NCBI GenBank assembly: GCA_017161075.1
Contig: CP046174.1
Location: 2,170,001 to 2,234,000 of the forward strand
Origin: Erysipelotrichaceae bacterium 66202529
Lineage (GTDB): Bacteria > Bacillota_I > Bacilli_A > Erysipelotrichales > Erysipelotrichaceae
Direction: 5' to 3'
Length of the DNA: 64,000 nucleotides
Part shown: piece by piece, positions 53,601-64,000 of the stretch
Position numbering within the stretch: position 1 is the first letter of the stretch
Layout of the letters: each line of letters starts with the position of its first letter
Notes under the pieces: model-generated
What the model was told of the DNA's origin: nothing
Database searches by the model: none
The model's input: the letters and a program-made list of their open reading frames with translations, nothing else
Made by a program: the position numbers and the translations under genes

Positions 53601-55165
53601 TTTCTCCGCCGCCGCATCACGATATCTATTCTATCGAGGATCTGGCACAGCTGATCTATGATTTAAAATGTGCCAATAAGGATGCGCGTATCTCTGTTAA
53701 GCTGGTCAGTGAGGCAGGTGTAGGAACAGTTGCGGCAGGCGTTGCCAAGGCCGGAGCGGATGTGATTTTAATCAGCGGACATGACGGCGGGACCGGAGCG
53801 GCCCCACGCAATTCTGTCTATCATGCCGGGCTGCCCTGGGAGCTGGGCCTTGCGGAAACACACCAGACGCTGCAGCTGAATGAGCTGCGGGAACAGGTAA
53901 TACTTGAAACAGACGGGAAGCTGATGTGCGGCCGGGATGTGATCATAGCCGCCCTGCTTGGTGCACAGGAATACGGCTTTGCGACTGCCCCATTGATTAC
54001 TATGGGCTGTGTCATGATGCGTGTATGCAATCTGGATACGTGTCCGGTGGGTGTTGCCACGCAGAATCCGCAGCTGCGCAAATGCTTCCGCGGAAAGCCG
54101 GAATATGTCGTGAATTTCATGCGGTTTATCGCACAGGAAATGCGGGAATATATGGCCGCTTTAGGATTTTCCAGCGTTGCGGAAATGGCAGGGCACAGGG
54201 AGCTGATCCAGGTACAGGATACACCGCTTGCCGCCAAGCTGGATTTTAACAGTATTTTGTCTGCCCCGCTTACAGAGCACACAGATGTCGCAAAAACAGT
54301 ATTTGATCCAAAAGCAACAAAGGATGAGGCTGTTATATGGAAGGAAATGCAGCCGTATGTGGAGCAGGGAATCCCGCATACAATGCAGGTGGCAGTGGAT
54401 AATCAGGACCGTGCGTTCGCAACCCTGTTTGGCTCCAGAATCACAAGAAGCCAGCACGCTGTTCCAGCAGATACGTATCGCATTCAGGCAAATGGAAGCG
54501 CAGGGCAGAGCTTTGGAGCGTTTCTTCCCAAGGGGATCACCCTCGCATTGACAGGAGATGCCAATGATTACCTTGGAAAGGGCTTGTCCGGAGGAACGCT
54601 GAGTGTGCAGGTTCCAAAAAACAGTCCCTTTCAGCCGGATGAGAATATCATCATCGGTAATGTAGCCCTGTATGGGGCAACGAGTGGAGAAGCATATATC
54701 AGCGGTATGGCAGGAGAGCGCTTTGCGGTGCGTAATTCCGGTGCCTGTGCCGTTGTGGAGGGTGTGGGAGATCATGCCCTGGAATATATGACTGGAGGCT
54801 GTGTTGTTATATTGGGAAGCTTTGGAAAAAATCTGGCTGCCGGTATGAGCGGCGGTGTCGCCTATGTTCTGGATGAACACAAGTGTCTGTATGACTGCCT
54901 GAATACAGAGCTTGTAGAGGTCAGTGCATTACAACAGGATGCGGATATCCAACAGGTAAAAAGCATGCTGGAACAGCACGTACAGCATACCGGCTCAAGC
55001 AAGGCACAGCGGATTTTAAACGGATTTGCCGAGTGGAAGCCACTCTTTTATAAAATCATTCCGCATGATTACCGCATCATGGTGGAAACGATCAGGAAGT
55101 ATCAAAGCGATGGATTGTCAAAGGATGAAGCAGAGCTAAAGGCATTTCATGCGGTATGCAGATAG
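50663..55165 (+). CDS. gltB: Glutamate synthase large subunit
   Basis: 1500 residues. A short propeptide precedes the catalytic Cys22 (EHDACGIGAVVHIKG) of the N-terminal glutamine amidotransferase domain. HSRFSTNTFPSWRRAHP follows, then a central domain, the FMN/synthase domain (KPGEGGQLPAGKVYPWIA; SGHDGGTGAAPRNS), the 3Fe-4S Cys set CVMMRVCNLDTC, and the C-terminal beta-helix (SGGTLSVQVP; YMTGGCVVILG). It makes two glutamates from glutamine and 2-oxoglutarate; ammonia tunnels between sites. ATG follows GAGGAGG. Confidence 0.97.
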   Translation: MRNECTIKRQGLYDPSLEHDACGIGAVVHIKGTKSHKVVSDALTIVERLEHRAGKDARGEIGDGVGILMQLPHSFFQKQCSHMQLEKQFGVGMFFFPQEELECRKAKKMFEIVVEQEGLKFLGWRQVPVHTEVLGSRALDSLPQIWQGFVQREDTMKSDLEFDRRLYVIRRIFEKSNAQTYVCSLSGRTIVYKGMFLVHQLRAFYKDLQDSDFISAIALVHSRFSTNTFPSWRRAHPNRMIVHNGEINTIRGNANKMLSREELLQCSTLAQDMKKITPVIDPNGSDSAMLDNTLEFLTMAGMDLPKAVMLCIPEPFEHDVQMEERKKAFYQYYACGMEPWDGPASILFSDGDVVGAVLDRNGLRPSRYYITKDDMLILSSEVGVLDIQPERVVKKDRLRPGKMLLVDTRKGRLIKDEELKLHYASEHPYSTWLKNQLLHMKDIRVTEKMPVAYAGSQLTRLQKAFHYTYEDLMKYILVLARDGIEPVIAMGNDTPLAVLSTQVHPLFDYFKQLFAQVTNPPIDALREEIVTSTSVYLGSEGNLLKPEEGNCRLLKIRNPILSKQDLLKIKCMDEEGFKVRVLPITYYKNIALKEAIEHLFTDADKAINESCNILILSDRGIDENHVAIPSLLAVSAMQQHLIRTKKRMHVAIILESGEPREVHHFATLLGYGASAVNPYIAQDSIQELINQGLLQKQYEDAVEDYNNGILHGIVKIASKMGISTMQSYQGAQIFEAIGIASSVIDEYFTNTISRIGGITLQDIEQAVIQHHSKVFDPLGLATDTTLDVQGVHQLRTGKEQHLYHPKSIALLQSATREGSYATFKEYTRLICEELAPTHIRGLWKLDYTQRKPIALDAVESVDSIVKRFKTGAMSYGSISKEAHETLAIAMNMLHGKSNTGEGGEDAERFVVKDGINRCSAIKQVASGRFGVTSAYLNHAVEIQIKMAQGAKPGEGGQLPAGKVYPWIAKTRHSTPGVQLISPPPHHDIYSIEDLAQLIYDLKCANKDARISVKLVSEAGVGTVAAGVAKAGADVILISGHDGGTGAAPRNSVYHAGLPWELGLAETHQTLQLNELREQVILETDGKLMCGRDVIIAALLGAQEYGFATAPLITMGCVMMRVCNLDTCPVGVATQNPQLRKCFRGKPEYVVNFMRFIAQEMREYMAALGFSSVAEMAGHRELIQVQDTPLAAKLDFNSILSAPLTEHTDVAKTVFDPKATKDEAVIWKEMQPYVEQGIPHTMQVAVDNQDRAFATLFGSRITRSQHAVPADTYRIQANGSAGQSFGAFLPKGITLALTGDANDYLGKGLSGGTLSVQVPKNSPFQPDENIIIGNVALYGATSGEAYISGMAGERFAVRNSGACAVVEGVGDHALEYMTGGCVVILGSFGKNLAAGMSGGVAYVLDEHKCLYDCLNTELVEVSALQQDADIQQVKSMLEQHVQHTGSSKAQRILNGFAEWKPLFYKIIPHDYRIMVETIRKYQSDGLSKDEAELKAFHAVCR

Positions 55166-55176
55166 GAGTGTGTCTT

Positions 55177-56640
55177 ATGGGAAAGAAAACAGGATTTATG
55201 GAATATAAGCGGCAGGATAATCAGGAGCTGGATGTAAATGCACGGATCAAAGGCTATCATGAATTTCATACGCCCCTGCCGCATGCCTTGCGGCAGCAGC
55301 AGGCAGCACGCTGTATGGATTGCGGAGTACCCTTTTGTCAAAGCGGTATGGTGCTTTCCGGTATGGTTACCGGCTGTCCGCTGCACAATCTGATACCGGA
55401 ATGGAATGATATGGTATATCGCGATCATCTGGACATCGCATTTCAGCGCCTGCAGAAAACAAATAATTTTCCGGAATTCACCTCCCGCGTCTGTCCTGCC
55501 CCCTGTGAAAAGGCCTGTACCTGTTCGCTTCATGCGGATGCCGTGAGCATACGGGATAACGAATATGCCATTTCGGAATATGCCTACGAAAACGGACTCA
55601 TGAAGGCGCAGGAACGCATTGTTCGCAGCGGCAAACGGGTTGCTGTGATCGGCAGCGGTCCCAGCGGACTTGCACTGGCTGATCAGCTGAATCACAGAGG
55701 GCATGCGGTAACGGTATATGAACGTGCAGACCGGGCCGGGGGACTTCTGATGTATGGAATCCCCAATATGAAGCTGGATAAAGGCATTATCGAACGCCGT
55801 ATTTCCCTTATGAAAAAGGAGGGCGTGAGCTTCCGCTTTTGTGAAGAAATCGCAGAAAAGAAAAGGGCGGACAAGCTGCTGATGGCTTATGATGCTGTAG
55901 CGCTTGCCTGTGGAGCACGAAAACCAAGGGATATCCAGGTACCTGGCAGGGAAGCGAAGGGGATTTATTTTGCTGTGGATTATCTGAGTGAACAGACCCA
56001 TGCGCTGCTCGAACAGCGTGAAACAGCGATTTCCGCACAAGGGAAACGGGTATTGATCATAGGCGGCGGTGATACCGGAAATGATTGCATTGCGACAGCG
56101 ATAAGGCAGGGCTGCAGTGATGTTGTGCAGCTGGAAATGATGCCGAAGCCGCCAGTGGAACGCCCGGCAGGTAATGAATGGCCGCAATGGCCCCGCGTAT
56201 TGAAAACCGACTATGGTCAGCAGGAATGCATAGAGGTGTTTCATAAAGATCCGCGCCTCTTTCAGACAACAGTAAAGCAATTCCTTACGGATGCACAGGG
56301 ACAGCTGACACAGGTGGAGCTGATAGAGCTTGCATTTCACGAGGATGCGACAGGCCAGCGCATTATGCAGGAGAAACAGGAAACAAAGCGAAGCATCGAT
56401 GTGGATCTGGTTCTGATTGCGGCAGGCTTTATAGGCTGTGAGGATGCGGTGATGGATGCGTTTGGAATCCAAAGCGAACGCGGACGGGTGCTAACAAACG
56501 GGTATCGGACATCTCAGGAAAAGGTGTTTTCCCTGGGAGATATGCGAAGGGGTCAGTCGCTGGTTGTATGGGGTATTGTCGAAGGCAGAGAGTGTGCCAG
56601 AGAAATAGATGCCTATTTGATGGGCTATACAAATTTATAA
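55177..56640 (+). CDS. gltD: Glutamate synthase small subunit
   Basis: 487 residues. Two Cys clusters at the N-terminus (RCMDCGVPFCQSG and CPAPCEKACTC) bind 4Fe-4S centres. The FAD site is VIGSGPSGLALADQL and the NADPH site LIIGGGDTGNDCI. It passes electrons from NADPH to GltB. ATG 55177 follows AGGAG; the frame is open from 55156 and overlaps gltB, but without a site. It is followed by a terminator about 100 bases on. Confidence 0.95.
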   Translation: MGKKTGFMEYKRQDNQELDVNARIKGYHEFHTPLPHALRQQQAARCMDCGVPFCQSGMVLSGMVTGCPLHNLIPEWNDMVYRDHLDIAFQRLQKTNNFPEFTSRVCPAPCEKACTCSLHADAVSIRDNEYAISEYAYENGLMKAQERIVRSGKRVAVIGSGPSGLALADQLNHRGHAVTVYERADRAGGLLMYGIPNMKLDKGIIERRISLMKKEGVSFRFCEEIAEKKRADKLLMAYDAVALACGARKPRDIQVPGREAKGIYFAVDYLSEQTHALLEQRETAISAQGKRVLIIGGGDTGNDCIATAIRQGCSDVVQLEMMPKPPVERPAGNEWPQWPRVLKTDYGQQECIEVFHKDPRLFQTTVKQFLTDAQGQLTQVELIELAFHEDATGQRIMQEKQETKRSIDVDLVLIAAGFIGCEDAVMDAFGIQSERGRVLTNGYRTSQEKVFSLGDMRRGQSLVVWGIVEGRECAREIDAYLMGYTNL

Positions 56641-56733
56641 GGAAAGACTACAGATGCGCTCAGCGTATGCAAAATCAGGATTGCCTACCTGCGGGTAGTA
56701 AGGCTATCGTAGGATTGCTTATGCGTTTAAAAC

Positions 56734-56770
56734 AAAAAAGACCGGAATCCATAGCGTACCGGTCTTTTTA
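56734..56770. terminator. Terminator after gltBD, probably bidirectional
   Basis: Stem AAAAAGACCGG with its complement CCGGTCTTTTT around a 13-base loop; T-rich on both strands. It lies between gltD and the convergent YdcZ-type gene. Confidence 0.8.
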
Positions 56771-56891
56771 TCAGGATGGATATTGTAAAGCTCTCAGGGG
56801 ATTTACCTTATACAGCGGTCTTTACCAGCGTATTGCCACAGGTCATTCGCGCATTGCAGCAGGAACTCTGTATGCAATATGATCTGTTTCG

Positions 56892-57365
56892 CTAACGGAA
56901 ATGGGAATCGTCCTTTGTGTTTCTTGGATGTGACACATGGGTGTATAGCAGCATTCCAATCACGACAAGAAAGCATCCTGCCAGCTTTTGTAAAGAAAAT
57001 AAATTGAGCAGAAAGGAATCTAGCAGCATACCGCTGAGCAGCTGTGCGATAAATACAAGCAGTGTCAGCTGTACAGGAGGAATGCGGGGTACGATACGAT
57101 TTAACAGTATAATGTTCAAAACGCCAATCACACCACCCAGAAGCAGAAAGAGATTACCGTTATCCTGCAGCTGTGAAAGCTTGGACAATGAGGATATGCC
57201 AAACAGCAGCAGAAAAAGCATGCTTGTCACACAGCCGGTCACGTAATTGAAAAAGCTGCTTGTTAAGGCATTCGTTTTTTCAGCGAGCAGTGCATTGATG
57301 CTGCGGCTGATGACGATACTGATCCCTGCCAGAAGAGCAAGCAGAACTGATAACACCACTGTCAT
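56892..57365 (-). CDS. YdcZ family (DMT) transporter subunit B
   Basis: 157 residues, five hydrophobic helices (VVLSVLLALLAGISIVISR; LLLGGVIGVLNIILLNRIVP; LTLLVFIAQLLSGMLLDSF). The NALL-S-FF-Y-G and QL-SG-L-D patterns are those of DUF606/YdcZ proteins, half-size drug/metabolite transporters that act as pairs. The start at 57365 overlaps the stop of the next gene upstream by four bases (ATGA); the longer frame into 57650 is not used. Substrate unknown. Confidence 0.82.
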   Translation of the reverse strand: MTVVLSVLLALLAGISIVISRSINALLAEKTNALTSSFFNYVTGCVTSMLFLLLFGISSLSKLSQLQDNGNLFLLLGGVIGVLNIILLNRIVPRIPPVQLTLLVFIAQLLSGMLLDSFLLNLFSLQKLAGCFLVVIGMLLYTHVSHPRNTKDDSHFR

Positions 57366-57781
57366 TTCAGCATCACCCCGATCCCTATCAGAATAATGAG
57401 CAAAGAAACCACCTTCATTGGCTGTAAGCTCTGTTTTTTGGTATGAAAGGCTCCGGTAGCCTCCAGTACAACCGAAGCCAGAATTTGCCCGCATAATCCC
57501 AATGCAGTAACTAAAGATGCTCCCAGAACAGTAATGGTCATGCTTTGAAAGAACACGGTCAGTACCCCGACAACACCTCCGGCATATAAATACCACGAGG
57601 CACAAGGAAGCGACGCAAGAGAAATATGCTTTACCTTTACTACGAAACACATGGTTATCAGACCACTGACATGAATGAGAACGGTTGCCACATACAGCCC
57701 GGTCACATCCGATAGCTGACCATTGAAGACCATCATGATACTAACGATTATACCGCTGAGAATAGCCATCCAGATTGCCAT
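57362..57781 (-). CDS. YdcZ family (DMT) transporter subunit A
   Basis: 139 residues, five hydrophobic helices (LSGIIVSIMMVFNGQLSD; LYAGGVVGVLTVFFQSMTI; ASLVTALGLCGQILASVVLE). GGVVGV and ALxLCGQI resemble the paired subunit, so the two were made by duplication. The short form and coupling (ATGA overlap) suggest an antiparallel heterodimer, as in other split DMT pairs. It starts with AGGTGATAT ahead and is divergent from a Crp-type regulator. Confidence 0.82.
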   Translation of the reverse strand: MAIWMAILSGIIVSIMMVFNGQLSDVTGLYVATVLIHVSGLITMCFVVKVKHISLASLPCASWYLYAGGVVGVLTVFFQSMTITVLGASLVTALGLCGQILASVVLEATGAFHTKKQSLQPMKVVSLLIILIGIGVMLK

Positions 57782-57909
57782 AATATCACCTCAGATATAA
57801 GGATACGGTTTTTTCTTGTATAAGGATAGGACATATGTCATAATGGAAGCAGAAAGCATATATGTTGGAAAGCGGCATGATGCATATACAGAATAGGGCG
57901 GTGACAGCA

Positions 57910-58581
57910 ATGGAAGAGGAAGTGCTATCGTATATTCGTAAGTTTCACCTTGATCAGCTTCTCGAGGAACACCATCTTTTACTGCTGGAATTGAAAGCCT
58001 GGAAGCGTAATGATATTCTATTGCATGCGAATTCCGATTTGCCTTATCTGCTGTTTCTTGTGGAGGGTAAGGCAAAAACCAGCTATATCAACGCGAACGG
58101 TTTTGCGACCCTGCATTCCTTTCTGTATCCGCTCAGCATTGTGGGAGAGGTAGAGCTGTGGAAGGGGATACCCGTACTGAATGAGGTTGAAGCATTAAGT
58201 GAGGTCAAGGTCCTGCGCCTGCCGCTTGTGCAATGTGAACATACTCTGAAGCAGGATGTCCGTTTTCTTCGATACCTTGTATCAGAATTATCGGAAAAGC
58301 TGAAAAACAGTAACCGGAATGCCTCCATATCCCTAGCCTATCCGGTAGAAAACCGTCTGGCTTCCTATTTACTGGCGGTTTGTGAGCAGGATGAATTTCA
58401 GGAGGATCATGGGGAGGTCAGCAGTATGATAGGCTGCAGCTATCGTCAGCTGCAGCGTTGTCTGGCACAATTTTGTGAACAAAGGCTGTTAAGAAAAACA
58501 GGGAAGGGCAGCTATCGGATTTTAAATCGGAATGAATTAACGCGGCTTGGCGAGGATGTATATGGAGGAATCAAACGATGA
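57910..58581 (+). CDS. Crp/Fnr-type transcription regulator
   Basis: 223 residues. An N-terminal cyclic-nucleotide-binding-like barrel (LLFLVEGKAKTSYINANG; SIVGEVELWKGIPV) has no Cys cluster, so it is not an Fnr oxygen sensor. The C-terminal helix-turn-helix reads EVSSMIGCSYRQLQRCLAQF. It resembles YeiL-type regulators. ATG 57910 follows GGGCGGTGAC; upstream in-frame codons at 57862-57880 are less likely. It faces the YdcZ pair, its probable target, and overlaps the next gene by ATGA. Confidence 0.85.
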   Translation: MEEEVLSYIRKFHLDQLLEEHHLLLLELKAWKRNDILLHANSDLPYLLFLVEGKAKTSYINANGFATLHSFLYPLSIVGEVELWKGIPVLNEVEALSEVKVLRLPLVQCEHTLKQDVRFLRYLVSELSEKLKNSNRNASISLAYPVENRLASYLLAVCEQDEFQEDHGEVSSMIGCSYRQLQRCLAQFCEQRLLRKTGKGSYRILNRNELTRLGEDVYGGIKR

Positions 58582-59435
58582 GTGTAGATGTAAAAATAAT
58601 AAATAAAGGTATTTTTAAAAAGAAGCTGCAGCTGCAGAATTTTCTTGATACGGGACTTGTGGCAGGCGTTATGGATGATGCATGGCGCATGCAGCCGCTG
58701 GAAAATGAGCATCCGGATGAGTTTCTGCTATATGATCCCCACTGTATCGCCAGAGGTATTCAGGTGGTGTGGAAGCAATATGAAGTAGAATTGTATTTGT
58801 TGCTGCCAACCTGCAAGCAGGAAATCCATGCCTTTTATGAACTCATTCGCCATCTGTGCAGGCTTTGGAAAACAAGTGCATTTGAACAGGATGGGGAAAC
58901 ACAGGAGCTGCGCAAGCTGGATATGCTGCAGGAACAGCTTTGTGATTTCAGCAGGGAATGTCTTGACAATTTTCTACGTGAGCATACAGAGGGCTGCTTC
59001 TTTTCTGCCATGCACCCGCTCTGGTTTGATGCAGTAGATCATGAGGACATGCAGAAGGATTTTGGCGCCTGGCTGCATGCACATCAGAAACAGGATTTTT
59101 ATTATGCGGCACCGCGCATCTATCAATCAGATCACGGCTTGTTCGGTGTATATACGATCACCTCAGGTGTGGACAGTCTGCTGCCCCTGCAGCCGGAGGC
59201 TCCCTTTGGCATGAAGGATCCAGTAAGCGGCAGGGATATACAGGTTGAGGAATGGTATGTGGCATTTTATGATCTGGATGAGGAGTGCTTTCTGGGGCAG
59301 CTTCCTTATGAGATATTTGTGCAGGAAGAACAGCTAGAAAATCGTATGCGCTATGATGCAAAGATGCGGCTTCTGCCGGGAATGAGCGCAAAGCGGCAGC
59401 GACAGCTGCTGGAGGCTTTTCGTGTGGAGCTGTAA
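58578..59435 (+). CDS. DUF4299-like protein
   Basis: 285 residues, soluble, no membrane segment. It begins MSVDVKIINKGIFKKKLQL and is rich in aromatic and acidic residues (CIARGIQVVWKQYEVELYL; APRIYQSDHGLFGVYTITSG). The N-terminus and length recall DUF4299, a Firmicute family of unknown function; I am not sure. The four-base overlap with the Crp-type gene suggests co-translation. A bidirectional terminator follows after 80 bases. Confidence 0.6.
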   Translation: MSVDVKIINKGIFKKKLQLQNFLDTGLVAGVMDDAWRMQPLENEHPDEFLLYDPHCIARGIQVVWKQYEVELYLLLPTCKQEIHAFYELIRHLCRLWKTSAFEQDGETQELRKLDMLQEQLCDFSRECLDNFLREHTEGCFFSAMHPLWFDAVDHEDMQKDFGAWLHAHQKQDFYYAAPRIYQSDHGLFGVYTITSGVDSLLPLQPEAPFGMKDPVSGRDIQVEEWYVAFYDLDEECFLGQLPYEIFVQEEQLENRMRYDAKMRLLPGMSAKRQRQLLEAFRVEL

Positions 59436-59517
59436 TCTAGTATGAGCTTGAATAGAAAAAAATCTTGATGCATATTTTATATTAGGTTTTGGCTGTAACA
59501 TACTATCAGTGCGAATA

Positions 59518-59560
59518 GAAAAAGGAAGTACAGCTTGTTTTCTGCACTTCCTATTTTCTC
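59518..59560. terminator. Bidirectional terminator between DUF4299 gene and plsY
   Basis: Stem GGAAGT-A-CAG with CTG-C-ACTTCC (59524-59551) flanked by A-rich and T-rich ends (AGAAAAA; TATTTTCTCTTTTT). Confidence 0.75.
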
Positions 59561-59568
59561 TTTTTGTA

Positions 59569-60180
59569 TTACAGCCAGGAAATTTTATTTTCTGTACCGT
59601 TTTTAATTTTCACAATATTTGCGCGGTGCCGGTAAATGACCAGAATGGTCAGCAGCCAGCTGGCAACAACGATTTCCAAACTGATCGACAGCTGCATCAC
59701 GGTAATATAGATGCTGCTTGTCAGCGCAGCACACATGCTTGCCAGAGACACCATTTTCCCAGCATACAGGACAACCAGAAATACAGCAAACGGCACAATC
59801 AGATACCATGCGCTCTGAAATGTAAAAATCGATGTGGACAACAGAAACCCAAACATGGTCGCAACAGCTTTTCCTCCGCGAAAGCCCGCAAAGATTGGAT
59901 AACAGTGACCGAAGGCTGCCGCAAAGCCTGCCCAGATGCTCGCTTCCTTATCAAAGCAGGAAACCACACCTACCGCAAGCACGACCTTTAAGACATCACA
60001 GGCAATAACGGATATTCCAGCTTTTTTTCCTAATACACGTCCGGCATTCGTCCCGCCGAGATTGCCGCTTCCAAAGTTACGGACATCCGTTTTATAGAAA
60101 AACTTTCCGATGACGAGGGCAAACGGTATAGAACCAAGCAGATACCCCAGCCCCAGATACCAGATCCAGTTGATATTCAT
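59569..60180 (-). CDS. plsY: Glycerol-3-phosphate acyltransferase PlsY
   Basis: 203 residues, five membrane helices. The three PlsY loops are visible: LLGSIPFALVIGK, FGSGNLGGTNAGRVLGKKAG and FRGGKAVATMFG. It transfers an acyl group from acyl-phosphate to glycerol-3-phosphate, the first step of phospholipid synthesis. It is divergent from parE, an order shared with Bacillus (plsY beside parEC). Confidence 0.95.
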   Translation of the reverse strand: MNINWIWYLGLGYLLGSIPFALVIGKFFYKTDVRNFGSGNLGGTNAGRVLGKKAGISVIACDVLKVVLAVGVVSCFDKEASIWAGFAAAFGHCYPIFAGFRGGKAVATMFGFLLSTSIFTFQSAWYLIVPFAVFLVVLYAGKMVSLASMCAALTSSIYITVMQLSISLEIVVASWLLTILVIYRHRANIVKIKNGTENKISWL

Positions 60181-60276
60181 AGCTTCACCTCATTCATTAT
60201 CGACTATATTTTAACACCTTAACCACATAAGGAAAAGAAAAAAGAAACAAATCTTCTTATTTTCACGTATTTAGTA

Positions 60277-60320
60277 TATAATGATTAGGCTCTATTTATC
60301 GATTTTAAAGAAAAATCGAT
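60277..60320 (+). promoter_or_regulatory. parE promoter with downstream inverted repeat
   Basis: TATAAT (60277-60282) with a weak -35 (TTCTTA, 60254-60259). A perfect 9-bp inverted repeat, ATCGATTTT (60298-60306) with its complement (60312-60320), lies about 10 bases after the expected start; it could be an operator or an RNA hairpin. Confidence 0.55.
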
Positions 60321-60366
60321 TGCAGGAAGGTTTTAAATTTGATAAACTGAACAAAGCGGGCTGTGA

Positions 60367-64000
<3,634 letters not shown>

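Noticed and set aside
56892..57650. 252-codon frame suggesting a longer or fused YdcZ protein
   Set aside because: The extra N-terminal part is the other YdcZ gene read in the wrong frame; the ATGA junction at 57362-57365 explains both genes.

Overview
The window is a stretch of low-to-medium GC Firmicute chromosome, about 64 kb, densely packed and mostly housekeeping. Gene content, SpoVB- and ComN-type proteins, a short DnaE, type III glutamine synthetase, and near-canonical sigma-A promoters (TTGACA-17-TATAAT style) fit Erysipelotrichia; a [Clostridium] innocuum-like organism is my best guess, but it is inference from style and synteny, not from a marker gene. I see no rRNA, tRNA, CRISPR array, prophage or insertion sequence.

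Layout. 1-4010: the end of an NrnA-type DHH phosphoesterase, a decayed pseudogene, then an HscC-type Hsp70 with a membrane-anchored J-protein. 4149-7732: dnaE and a GNAT acetyltransferase. 7940-10352: rplU-prp-rpmA-obg, with the Prp protease and the L27 N-terminal extension it should cleave. 10416-13560: an XRE-type regulator divergent from two paralogous Ser/Thr kinase-like proteins with DFE in place of DFG, then a DUF4352 protein. 13828-16998: exonuclease III, an unknown membrane protein, a MATE exporter. 17068-28833: ruvAB, yrzE-like, yrbG-like, spoVB-like, comN, secDF, recJ, apt, relA, GNAT; this matches the Bacillus ruvAB-to-relA neighbourhood, with two members turned round. 29044-31826: tmcAL-ydcF divergent from an alpha/beta hydrolase. 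31923-37833: DUF177-rpmF, then rimP-nusA-rnpM-ylxQ-infB-rbfA. 38363-43506: a NarL-type two-component system divergent from an ATPase plus two ABC-2 permeases, closely resembling LnrJK/LnrLMN of Bacillus. 43789-47967: a P-type ATPase and an ABC-F protein. 48118-56640: glnN and gltBD, divergent. 56892-59435: paired YdcZ-type transporters divergent from a Crp-type regulator and a DUF4299-like protein. 59569-64000: plsY divergent from parE-parC (parC runs off the end).

How parts work together. GlnN and GltBD form the ammonium assimilation cycle. They leave one 457-base intergenic region, each from a near-consensus promoter and each with a strong intrinsic terminator placed within roughly 10-15 bases of the predicted transcription start and just before the ribosome binding site. 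This matched pair of attenuators is the most striking regulatory structure here. The rimP-rbfA operon couples ribosome maturation, transcription elongation and translation initiation. RuvAB, RecJ, DnaE, ExoA and ParEC supply DNA repair, replication and decatenation.

Other candidates for something less described are the XRE/kinase/kinase module with overlapping divergent promoters, the Lnr-like exporter with two inverted repeats, and a ParC with Asn at the position where quinolone-sensitive ParC proteins carry Glu or Asp.
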